The notes under the pieces are model-generated. The model did no database searches. It saw only the letters and a list, made by a program, of their open reading frames with translations, and was not told the DNA's origin. Shown piece after piece: positions 25,154 through 32,789 of a stretch of 64,000 nt of DNA. Made by a program: the position numbers and the translations under genes. Source of the stretch: CBDBEU01 sp965204565 (GTDB lineage Bacteria > Pseudomonadota > Alphaproteobacteria > Rhizobiales > TMED25); assembly GCA_965204565.1 (NCBI GenBank), contig CBDBEU010000003.1, forward strand, positions 248,001-312,000. Direction: 5' to 3'. Every line of letters begins with the position of its first letter. The first letter of the stretch is position 1.

Positions 25154-26035
25154 ATGGCCCATGCTATGATCGCAGGCGCAACATCTCAATCGCGAACAGA
25201 AAAAGTGGCGAACGACACCCAACAGGCCGAAGCATTGGCGCTTCTCAAATGGTATGCGCTGGCCGGCGTCGATGAAGTGATCGACGAAACGCCGCATGAC
25301 CGCTTTGGCGAAGTTGATGCGCCGAGAAAAAGTCTGCACGCGCCCGAGCGTGACGGCGCCTCACCGCCGCCGCAAGCAAGACGTGAGGCACCAGCCAGCC
25401 AGGCGCCCAAAGCCGCTGCGGCCGAGGCGCGCGCCCTGGCCGTTGCTGCATCGAACCTTGAAGAGCTGGAGGCGGCGGTGCGCGCCTTTGACGGCTGCGC
25501 GCTGAAGGCGACGGCCAAGAACACCTGCTTTTGCGATGGCGCGCCCGCCTCGCGCATCATGTTCATCGGCGAGGGGCCAGGGCGCGATGAGGACATTCAG
25601 GGCAAGCCCTTTGTCGGCCGCGCCGGTCAATTGCTCGACCGCATGCTGGCGGCTATCGGGCTCGACCGCGAGCATGTCTACATCACCAATGTGGTCTACT
25701 GGCGCCCGCCCGGAAACCGCACTCCGACGGCGGATGAAACCGCCGCCTGCCTGCCGTTTACCGAGCGCCAGATCGAGCTGGTACACCCCGACATACTGGT
25801 GTTTCTCGGCGGCGCGGCGGCAAAGCACCTGCTCGCCACCTCACAAGGCATCATGCGGCTCAGGAGCAAATGGCAGACCTACGCGGTGGGCGGGCGCGAC
25901 TATCGCGCCATGCCGACCCTGCATCCGGCCTATCTGCTGCGCCAGCCGGCGCAAAAGCGCCTCGCATGGGCGGATTTTCTGAAAATCAAGGCGGCGCTCG
26001 ATGCATCGGGCGGTACCACCGAAAAGAGCGAGTAA
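25154..26035 (+). CDS. Uracil-DNA glycosylase, family 4 type (Fe-S)
   Basis: Removes uracil from DNA at the start of base excision repair. Catalytic-loop motif GEGPGRDEDIQGKPFVGRAG, the NVVYWRPPGNRTP region and the C-terminal LHPAYLLRQPAQKR are diagnostic. The four cluster cysteines are expected among CALKATAKNTCFC and the later conserved Cys in AACLPF. The first 100 residues are alanine-rich and poorly conserved, as in other alphaproteobacterial members. The start is uncertain: ATG 25154 or a downstream GTG near 25205 (protein VANDTQQ). A second, family 5 glycosylase is present at 51168. Confidence 0.9.
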   Translation: MAHAMIAGATSQSRTEKVANDTQQAEALALLKWYALAGVDEVIDETPHDRFGEVDAPRKSLHAPERDGASPPPQARREAPASQAPKAAAAEARALAVAASNLEELEAAVRAFDGCALKATAKNTCFCDGAPASRIMFIGEGPGRDEDIQGKPFVGRAGQLLDRMLAAIGLDREHVYITNVVYWRPPGNRTPTADETAACLPFTERQIELVHPDILVFLGGAAAKHLLATSQGIMRLRSKWQTYAVGGRDYRAMPTLHPAYLLRQPAQKRLAWADFLKIKAALDASGGTTEKSE

Positions 26036-26048
26036 AGCAGAGAGCAAC

Positions 26049-26597
26049 ATGCCGGGCATCGACGAAAAACGCATCTTCATACCGCTCAGCGTCGCGGTGC
26101 TGACGGTTTCCGACAGCCGTTCGCTGGAAGACGACAAGTCCGGCGCGACACTGGCCGAGCGGATCGAAAAGGCCGGCCACAAGCTCGCCGCGCGCAACAT
26201 CGTCACCGACGAGGTGCCGGCCATTGCCGGCGCCGTCACAGGCTGGCTCGAGGATGAGACGATCGACGTCATCATCACCTCCGGCGGTACTGGGCTGACC
26301 GGCCGCGATGTGACGCCCGAAGCGATCGAGCCTTTGTTCGAGAAGGTGATTGACGGCTTTTCAGCGGTGTTCCACCGCATCAGCTACGACAAGATCGGCA
26401 CCTCGACGGTGCAATCGCGCGCCACCGCCGGTGTCACCAGGGGCACTTACATTTTTGTGCTGCCGGGATCGCCCGGCGCCTGCCGCGATGCCTGGGACGG
26501 CATCCTCATCAACCAGCTCGACTATCGCTACATGCCGTGCAACTTCGTTGAGATCATGCCACGGCTGGAAGAGCATCTGCAGCGCAGCAAGGGCTGA
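26049..26597 (+). CDS. moaB: Molybdenum cofactor biosynthesis protein B
   Basis: MoaB/MogA-fold protein acting in molybdopterin adenylylation. The MPT-binding signature is ITSGGTGLTGRDVTPEA, followed by the serine-rich loop and VLPGSPGACRDAWDGI. I placed the start at ATG 26049 (MPGIDEKRIFIPL) rather than 26001, because the longer frame overlaps the upstream glycosylase and is not conserved. The gene follows that glycosylase by 13 bases, which points to co-transcription. Confidence 0.93.
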   Translation: MPGIDEKRIFIPLSVAVLTVSDSRSLEDDKSGATLAERIEKAGHKLAARNIVTDEVPAIAGAVTGWLEDETIDVIITSGGTGLTGRDVTPEAIEPLFEKVIDGFSAVFHRISYDKIGTSTVQSRATAGVTRGTYIFVLPGSPGACRDAWDGILINQLDYRYMPCNFVEIMPRLEEHLQRSKG

Positions 26598-26628
26598 ACG
26601 GGGTGTGATCGGCTTTTCTTGAGGAAAC

Positions 26629-27219
26629 TTATCCCCACCCCGCCCGCCAGCGCGCATAATCATCGCCAGTATCGATATCGCTCAGCGGTTCAAGCATCGC
26701 CACGGTGAGATGACCGAGATTGGAAAGCGTATCGCTCAGCGCATGCGGGCCCGACCAGCGCACATGTGCAAAGGCGTTTGGAATATTGGGCACGCGCTTG
26801 AGGCCCACCAGATAATAGCCGCCATCGGGCGAGGGGCCGAACACCGCGTCCCTGTCACCCAGTGCGGCAAAGCCGGCAGCGACGTGGGCTGCCCTCAGTG
26901 CCGGCACATCGCTGCCAATGATTACCACCGGGCCCGGCGGCATGGCGCGTATGATGCGCCCCATTCGGCTGCCCAGATCGCCCGGCCCCTGCGCCATGCC
27001 GCAGGCCGGCTGCGGCCAGATTGGAGCTGTGAGCGATGTGTCGGGTGTGACCGCGAAGGCTGTCCGCCAGCGCCGGTCACCCGCCATCTCGCGCGCCAGA
27101 CGCGCCAGTTCATGGCGATAAAACCATGTGGCGGGGGTTGCACCGATATCCCGGGCAAGGCGCGATTTGACCGCGCCCATCACCGGCGCCTTGACCATGA
27201 TCACAAGATGGCTCTGCAC
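26629..27219 (-). CDS. TIGR04282-type glycosyltransferase A fold protein (DUF2064)
   Basis: Nucleotidyl/glycosyltransferase-like protein of the family first named rSAM/selenodomain-associated transferase 1 and now often annotated as arsenosugar biosynthesis glycosyltransferase. Motifs are MVKAPVMGAVKSRLARD, VVIIGSDVPALRA, and FGPSPDGGYYLVGL. It is paired with the TIGR04283-type gene 15 bases upstream. The real substrate is not known for this organism, and no arsenic gene is visible in the window. Confidence 0.85.
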   Translation of the reverse strand: MQSHLVIMVKAPVMGAVKSRLARDIGATPATWFYRHELARLAREMAGDRRWRTAFAVTPDTSLTAPIWPQPACGMAQGPGDLGSRMGRIIRAMPPGPVVIIGSDVPALRAAHVAAGFAALGDRDAVFGPSPDGGYYLVGLKRVPNIPNAFAHVRWSGPHALSDTLSNLGHLTVAMLEPLSDIDTGDDYARWRAGWG

Positions 27220-27234
27220 CCGGTTGCCGCTCCT

Positions 27235-27930
27235 TCAGCCGTAGATGCGCGCAATGCGCTGCGCCGGCACGCCGAGGAAATAGAGCGTCAGGCACACCGC
27301 ATTGCGCACCACCCGGCGCACATAGCCCGAGCGCCGGTAACGCGCGGCGCCGGTGACGGCGCGCGCGCGCAAAATTGTCAGTCTTCTGCGTCCAATGCGG
27401 CGCACCAGATCGACATCCTCCATCAGGGGCAATTCCTGGTAGCCTCCAAGCCGGTCATAGAACCGGCGCGAGATCACAAGTCCTTGGTCGCCATAGGCAA
27501 GACCAAAAAGCGTACAGCGCAACTTGACCGCGAAGGTCACAATGCACGCGGCAAGCCGGTCATCATCGAGCGCGAAGCGAAATGCCGCCGCTCTCTCCTC
27601 CCCCAGCCCGACATAACGGCCGGTGCCATTGCAAAAGGCTGCAAGCTCGGCCTCAAAGCCGGCTTCGATCACCGTGTCGCCATGCAGAAACAACAGCCAT
27701 TGGCCTTTGGCCTCCTCGGCGCCTTGATTGAGCTGAGCACCGCGTCCGCGCGTTGCCGAGATCACCGTAACGCCTGCTTCATCTGCGATTTCAAGGGTGC
27801 CGTCGCCCGATCCGCCATCCGCAATCACCGCTTGGTGCACCAGCCCGTCAACAGCCGCCGGCACAAGGGCGGCCAGCACCTCCGGCAGGGTCTCGGCGCA
27901 GTTCAATGTGGGGATAACGACACTGATCAT
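27235..27930 (-). CDS. TIGR04283-type family 2 glycosyltransferase
   Basis: GT-A fold transferase beginning MISVVIPTLNCAETLPEVL, with the acidic metal site HGDTVIEAGF and the acceptor region ELPLMEDVDLVRRIGR, and a C-terminal hydrophobic segment ending FLGVPAQRIARIYG. The family (rSAM/selenodomain-associated transferase 2) almost always pairs with the TIGR04282 gene, as here. The two are probably one transcription unit. The name does not by itself imply selenium use. Confidence 0.87.
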   Translation of the reverse strand: MISVVIPTLNCAETLPEVLAALVPAAVDGLVHQAVIADGGSGDGTLEIADEAGVTVISATRGRGAQLNQGAEEAKGQWLLFLHGDTVIEAGFEAELAAFCNGTGRYVGLGEERAAAFRFALDDDRLAACIVTFAVKLRCTLFGLAYGDQGLVISRRFYDRLGGYQELPLMEDVDLVRRIGRRRLTILRARAVTGAARYRRSGYVRRVVRNAVCLTLYFLGVPAQRIARIYG

Positions 27931-28047
27931 CGCCGCCGACTATAGAGATTCCGGCTCGTGACCAAAATCCATGGGTCGGATTTTAGGTTTAATGTTCTTG
28001 TTATGTTCGCAAGTTTGGACTATCACTATCGCCAGAAAGGACGATGA

Positions 28048-29190
28048 ATGGCGATTCTCCTCGATCGCGGTCGGCAAACGCCGCGCAATGCCGCCCACCC
28101 GGCTACTGCGCCAGCTCCCGGCACCGTTTCCGGACAGCGCCGACGCGGCCGCGGCGCCAATTCCAACCGCACCGGGCGTTTTGAGCGTTTCGAGCGGTTC
28201 GATGTCGATGATGGTTGGAACAATTTAGAGATACTGGAACGGTTTCACACCAATGTCACCGAGGAGGCGCCAAAGCGCATCATCACCCGCAACAATTCGC
28301 CCGATATCTCGTTTGATCGCTCGATCAACCCCTATCGCGGCTGTGAACATGGCTGTTCATATTGTTATGCGCGCCCGACCCACGCTTTTCTTGGCCTCTC
28401 GCCCGGGCTCGATTTCGAGACCAGCCTTTATGCCAAGCCGAGCGCGCCTGAATTGCTGGAGCGCGAACTGGCGGCTCCCCGCTACAGCCCGGCAACCATT
28501 GCGCTTGGCACCAACACCGATCCCTATCAGCCGATCGAGCTCACCCGGCGCATCACCCGCCGCATTCTCGAAGTGCTGGAGCGCACCAGCCACCCGATCG
28601 GCATCGTCACCAAATCCGCCATGGTGACCCGCGACATCGACATTCTGAGTGCCATGGCAAAGCGCGGCCTCGTCAAGATCGCGATATCGGTGACCACGCT
28701 CGATGCAAAGCTCGCCCGGATGATGGAGCCGCGCGCAGCAACACCGCACCGCCGCATCGAAGCCTTGCGGCAGCTCTCACAGGCCGGCATTCCGACCGTC
28801 GCCATGGTGGCGCCGATCATTCCGGGCCTCAACGACGAGGAAATTGAAAAAATCCTGACGCGCACCGCCGATGCCGGCGTCAGCGAGGCCGGTTATGTGA
28901 TGTTGCGCCTGCCGCTTGAAGTGCGCGACCTGTTCTTCGAATGGCTCAATCAAAACCTCCCCGACCGCGCAGCCCGGGTCCTGTCGCTGGTGCGCCAGAT
29001 GCGGGACGGCAAGGACTATGACGCCAACTGGGGCCGTCGACAGCGCGGCACCGGGCCGATCGCATGGTCGATTGGCCGGCGCTTCGAGCTTGCCACCGGG
29101 CGGCTGGGGCTGAACACCGACAAGATGCGCCTCAGAACCGATCTGTTCACCCCGCCGGTATTGCAGGGCGGGCAGATGCGGCTGTTGTGA
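28048..29190 (+). CDS. PA0069-family radical SAM protein (SplB-like)
   Basis: Radical SAM enzyme of unknown substrate. The cluster motif is in NPYRGCEHGCSYCYARPTH (CX3CX2C), at about residues 100-110. Further motifs are ALGTNTDPYQPIE, IVTKSAMVTRD, MEPRAATPHRRIEAL and, near the C terminus, GRRQRGTGPIAW. The start at ATG 28048 gives a basic, glycine/arginine-rich N-terminal extension. The fold resembles spore photoproduct lyase, but spore DNA repair is not expected here. Confidence 0.9.
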   Translation: MAILLDRGRQTPRNAAHPATAPAPGTVSGQRRRGRGANSNRTGRFERFERFDVDDGWNNLEILERFHTNVTEEAPKRIITRNNSPDISFDRSINPYRGCEHGCSYCYARPTHAFLGLSPGLDFETSLYAKPSAPELLERELAAPRYSPATIALGTNTDPYQPIELTRRITRRILEVLERTSHPIGIVTKSAMVTRDIDILSAMAKRGLVKIAISVTTLDAKLARMMEPRAATPHRRIEALRQLSQAGIPTVAMVAPIIPGLNDEEIEKILTRTADAGVSEAGYVMLRLPLEVRDLFFEWLNQNLPDRAARVLSLVRQMRDGKDYDANWGRRQRGTGPIAWSIGRRFELATGRLGLNTDKMRLRTDLFTPPVLQGGQMRLL

Positions 29191-29244
29191 CCGGCCATTA
29201 AGGTGCGCTGTTGCAAATCGCGCCCGCGCTTTTGAATATGGCCC

Positions 29245-29874
29245 ATGCCACAAAACCGGCGCCGCAAACCCGCACTTGATCTGGGCTTCGAGCACGCCCT
29301 GTCCGCCCGGGGATTGCAGCCGGTCGCCGGCATTGACGAGGCAGGCCGCGGCCCGATTGCAGGCCCGGTGGTTGCCGCTGCCGTGATCCTCGATCAGCAC
29401 CGCGTGCCCGATGGTATCCGCGATTCCAAGGAACTGAGCCCGGCAAGGCGCGATGCGCTGTTCGACGCCATCATGCAAAGCGCTGAAATCGGTATTGGCA
29501 TCGCCCCGGTCGAGCGCATCGATGCCGACAACATCCTTCAGGCAACCCTTTGGGCAATGGCACAGGCGGGCAAAAACCTGCCCTCACCGCCAGCAGCTGC
29601 GATCATCGACGGCAATCAGCTGCCGCAGCTTTCCTGCCCCTGCGAGGCGATCATCGGCGGCGACCGCAAATCGCTGTCCATCGCCGCCGCCTCAATCATC
29701 GCCAAGGTGACCCGAGACCGGATGATGGAAGAGTTGGCGCGCGCGTTTCCGCAATATGGATTTGAACGCCATCGCGGCTATCCGACCAAGGCCCATATCG
29801 CGTCATTGAACGCGCATGGCCCCTGCCCCCATCATCGCCGCAGCTTTGGCCCCGTCGCCGCAATACTTCGCTAA
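29245..29874 (+). CDS. rnhB: Ribonuclease HII
   Basis: Removes ribonucleotides and RNA primers from RNA-DNA hybrids. The catalytic motif is GIDEAGRGPIAGPVVAA with Asp31 and Glu32; the later acidic positions are in VPDGIRDSKELSP and IAKVTRDRMM. Length 209 residues. The ccrM gene follows in the same direction after 69 bases, a conserved pairing in alphaproteobacteria. Confidence 0.95.
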   Translation: MPQNRRRKPALDLGFEHALSARGLQPVAGIDEAGRGPIAGPVVAAAVILDQHRVPDGIRDSKELSPARRDALFDAIMQSAEIGIGIAPVERIDADNILQATLWAMAQAGKNLPSPPAAAIIDGNQLPQLSCPCEAIIGGDRKSLSIAAASIIAKVTRDRMMEELARAFPQYGFERHRGYPTKAHIASLNAHGPCPHHRRSFGPVAAILR

Positions 29875-29943
29875 CCATTTCTGTTGAGGCTTTATTACCT
29901 CTCACGCGCGAGCATCCCCTGTCAGTAACGCTAGGGGGCGGGT

Positions 29944-31041
29944 GTGTGCGTATCAGTTTCCAAGCAGCGGGAAAATTCGATCATCATCGGCGATTGCGTC
30001 GAAGTGCTCGGGCAAATGAAGCCGGACAGCGTCGACCTCGTCTTCGCCGATCCGCCCTACAATCTTCAGCTCAGCGGTGAACTGAAGCGGCCCAACAACA
30101 CCCGCGTCGACGGTGTTGACGATGCCTGGGACCAGTTTGCCGATTTTGCCGCCTATGACGCCTTTACACGCAGCTGGCTTGAGGCCTGCCGCCGGATTCT
30201 GAAGCCGGAAGGCTCCCTGTGGCTGATCGGCAGCTATCACAATATCTTCCGCGTCGGCACCATCCTGCAGGATCTGGGCTTCTGGATTCTCAACGACATC
30301 GTCTGGCGCAAGACCAACCCGATGCCCAACTTTCGCGGCATGCGCTTTACCAACGCCCATGAAACGCTGATCTGGGCGGCGAAGGACAAGGACGCGCGGT
30401 TTACCTTCAACTACGATGCCATGAAGGCGCTGAACGACAATATGCAGATGCGCTCTGACTGGCTGTTGCCGATCTGCTCCGGTGCTGAGCGCCTGAAGGA
30501 TGGCAAGGGCGCCAAGGTGCACCCGACCCAAAAGCCCGAAGCACTGCTTCACCGGGTGCTGGTCTCGTCCAGCCATCCCGGCGATCTGGTGCTTGATCCA
30601 TTCTCCGGCTCCGGCACCACAGGCGCTGTCGCCAAGCGGCTAGGGCGCATATTCATCGGCATCGAGCGCGATGAGACCTACGCGGCTGCGGCTGAACGAC
30701 GCATCGCCGGCATTGCTCCGGCCGAAGACAGCACCATTGCCACCACGACATCCAAGCGCCATGCCCCGCGCATTCCCTTTGGCATGGTGATCGAACGCGG
30801 CCTGTTGCGGCCGGGCGCTATGCTCTATGGGCCCAAGAAACGCCACTCGGCCAAAGTGCGCGCCGACGGCTCGATCATCACCCAAGACCGCGCCGGTTCG
30901 ATCCACCAGATCGGCGCGCATGTGCAAGGCCTTGGGGCCTGCAACGGCTGGACCTTCTGGCACTATAATGAAGGCAAGAGCCTGACCCCGATTGACGCGT
31001 TGCGCGAGCAGATCCGGGCCGAAATCGGCGCTGTCAGCTAA
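29944..31041 (+). CDS. ccrM: Cell-cycle DNA adenine methyltransferase CcrM (GANTC)
   Basis: N6-adenine methyltransferase of the beta class that methylates GANTC and helps time the cell cycle in alphaproteobacteria. Motif IV DPPYNL is at residues 36-41, then NFRGMRFTNAHETLIWA, the motif X/I region VHPTQKPEALLHRVL and DPFSGSGTTGAVAKRLGR. The C-terminal RAMA-type domain (IQGAHVQGLG-like) ends with the NGWTFWHYN motif. The start is GTG 29944. A near-consensus CtrA half-site, CTAACCAT (29871-29878), lies about 70 bases upstream and would fit CtrA control known for Caulobacter ccrM. Confidence 0.95.
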   Translation: MCVSVSKQRENSIIIGDCVEVLGQMKPDSVDLVFADPPYNLQLSGELKRPNNTRVDGVDDAWDQFADFAAYDAFTRSWLEACRRILKPEGSLWLIGSYHNIFRVGTILQDLGFWILNDIVWRKTNPMPNFRGMRFTNAHETLIWAAKDKDARFTFNYDAMKALNDNMQMRSDWLLPICSGAERLKDGKGAKVHPTQKPEALLHRVLVSSSHPGDLVLDPFSGSGTTGAVAKRLGRIFIGIERDETYAAAAERRIAGIAPAEDSTIATTTSKRHAPRIPFGMVIERGLLRPGAMLYGPKKRHSAKVRADGSIITQDRAGSIHQIGAHVQGLGACNGWTFWHYNEGKSLTPIDALREQIRAEIGAVS

Positions 31042-31547
31042 TACGCCAGCTCATCAGCCCCGCAGCCAGAGCCGGGCTGAAGCGAGCTTGAAGACGGAGA
31101 CCGGGGCAACCCACGCCGATGTCGGCTGGCGCGCCGAAGCAAGGCTGACTGGCAAGCCCGTGGGGTAACCAAGATCAAGGCAATCCACAACAATAGCGCT
31201 GTATCTTGATGATCGGGCGCGCTCACCGCAGCCGAGAAGATTGCGATAGTGCGTTCGGGCCGGTGACAAACACGGCCAATTTCAATCCGAACTCGGCCAC
31301 CACATGCCGGGGAGGTATGATGATGGATACCCGCGTCAAAGACGTTATCGACACGCTCACGCAAGAATTCCCCGGTGTAGCGTGACACCCGGTTTGAGCT
31401 TTTTTGACACCGGGTTTGATCACAGTGCAGGTCACCTGTAGCGGCCGTTTTTGTCATATCGGCGGTGGCCAGGTATTGGTTTTGTCGCTTCCGATCGTCT
31501 CTCTCTCTCTCTCTCTCGAACACCTTTCAACATCCATTTGAAGGCCC
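31042..31547. other. Intergenic region at the left edge of the prophage remnant
   Basis: Some 500 bases between ccrM and the tail gene D. A 21-codon frame (31321-31386, MMDTRVKDVIDTLTQEFPGVA) follows GGGGAGGT and may be the start of a lost gene. TGACACCCGGTTTGAG and TGACACCGGGTTTGAT at about 31383-31420 make both a direct repeat and a short hairpin. A (TC)10 tract ends the region. No attachment site could be proven. Confidence 0.45.
31498..31517. repeat. (TC)10 simple repeat
   Basis: Ten uninterrupted TC units just past the stop codon of the phage D gene. Dinucleotide tracts of this length are prone to slippage; here it is not inside a recognised gene. Confidence 0.9.
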
Positions 31548-32543
31548 TCATTTCTTTGGCGTCTCCGGCGCTTCGACCTCGATTGTGGTTATGAATCCCG
31601 CCGAGCGTTCAAATGAGTGTGCGACGGCCCGTGCGCGCCACATGCCATTCTCCGCGGGTCCGAAGCCGCTGGCGATCACATCGGCTTCCGCGGTTGCATC
31701 GACACGGCCATATTGGGTGAAGTGTCCTTCCGCGCGTGCCCGGTTCAGCCTGGTCGCCTCGGCCTTCGCGCCCTGCCTGGCGTCTTCCCTGTTCTTGAAA
31801 TGAGACTTGATGGTGCGGATAGGCCCCTTGCCGCCGGTGTCGACCGTTTCGAACCTGGTCTTTCCCTCCTTCGGATCATGCCACTTGGCGACCACCTTGC
31901 CGTAGCGCGGACGCGGCTTGCCAGAGATGCTCCAGTCGCGGCATTCCGGCCGCGTGATCAGAACCGGCGCAAGAGAGCCGCCGGAGCTCTTTTTCCGGCT
32001 ACCGCGCGACACAAACAGGAACCTGCCGCCACCGGCTTTGAAAATGGCGTTGTGGCGGTCTGCAAGGCGGGTGGCGAAGTCCAGGGGCGATTGGTCGCGC
32101 CGGGCTTCGTATTCGATTTCGATGCCTGACAGTTCGCCGTCGACCTCGATCTGCGCACCATGCTCGCCGAATACCTTTTGCAGCATCGAGCCAAGCGTAG
32201 TGTCATCGAAATGTTCGGTCTTCTTCTGCTTGAGCTCTTCGCGGATATCCGCAGCGTGGGCGGTGACGGTCAGCAACAACCCGTCCGGTCCGCCGGCAGA
32301 CGTGTAGCCGTCGACCACGAATTTGCCCATCGAGGTGAGCGCGCCGCCGGCATAGCCGAACAGGGGTTCCAGAATGGCGCCTTCGTTCGGCAGGGCGATG
32401 GCATAACCGCGCCAGTCGAACGTGCATTCGAGCGTATCGCTTTCCTGTCCGCTTTCGTCCCTGATTCCGCACGAAATGAGCCTGGAATAGAAAATGCCGT
32501 TGACCGGCGAACCGCCTGCCAGCACCCTGATGACCGGACGCAT
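31548..32543 (-). CDS. Contractile phage tail protein D (late control D family)
   Basis: P2 gpD-like baseplate hub protein, the equivalent of T4 gp27. Family features include the start MRPVIRVLAGGSPVNG, FDWRGYAIALPNEG, VTAHAADIREELKQKKTEHF, and the YEARRDQSPLDFATRLADRH region. The 331 residues are normal length. It is the last gene of the tail cluster; downstream lysis or fibre genes are absent. Confidence 0.9.
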   Translation of the reverse strand: MRPVIRVLAGGSPVNGIFYSRLISCGIRDESGQESDTLECTFDWRGYAIALPNEGAILEPLFGYAGGALTSMGKFVVDGYTSAGGPDGLLLTVTAHAADIREELKQKKTEHFDDTTLGSMLQKVFGEHGAQIEVDGELSGIEIEYEARRDQSPLDFATRLADRHNAIFKAGGGRFLFVSRGSRKKSSGGSLAPVLITRPECRDWSISGKPRPRYGKVVAKWHDPKEGKTRFETVDTGGKGPIRTIKSHFKNREDARQGAKAEATRLNRARAEGHFTQYGRVDATAEADVIASGFGPAENGMWRARAVAHSFERSAGFITTIEVEAPETPKK

Positions 32544-32546
32544 GGA

Positions 32547-32789
32547 TCAGCCCCATAGCCGGTTCGGGCCGATCGGTGTTTCCGTCTCGGCATCCGGCAT
32601 GACAATTTCGGTCCCGACCGGCACGTTGTGACTCACTTCCGCCAGGCCCGGATTGAGATCGAAGATTTGCTCGACATAACCGGAGAGCCGGGCGGCGCGG
32701 TCCGGGTCGTCGGGATAGAGCTTCTGGCGAAACCTCCAGGCGATTTCCTCGATGCCCATTTCGGTGCCGGTGACCTTGACCGTCGCCAT
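32547..32789 (-). CDS. Phage tail protein X
   Basis: Small LysM-like protein of 80 residues (MATVKVTGTEMGIEEIAWRF ... YVEQIFDLNPGLAE) corresponding to P2 gpX, which links the tail tip and tube. It overlaps the tape-measure stop by one base and is followed by gpD after three bases. Confidence 0.88.
   Translation of the reverse strand: MATVKVTGTEMGIEEIAWRFRQKLYPDDPDRAARLSGYVEQIFDLNPGLAEVSHNVPVGTEIVMPDAETETPIGPNRLWG

Noticed and set aside
26629..26638. TTATCCCCAC as a DnaA box
   Set aside because: A single near-match at the end of a coding sequence, with no cluster of boxes or AT-rich unwinding region.
26629..27930. rSAM/selenodomain-associated transferases as evidence for selenium metabolism
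   Set aside because: The family name reflects historical co-occurrence; these genes are common in organisms without selenocysteine and are now usually linked to arsenosugar pathways.
26710..27945. 411-codon plus-strand frame opposite the two transferase genes
   Set aside because: Composition and lack of motifs show it to be antisense to two well-recognised genes.
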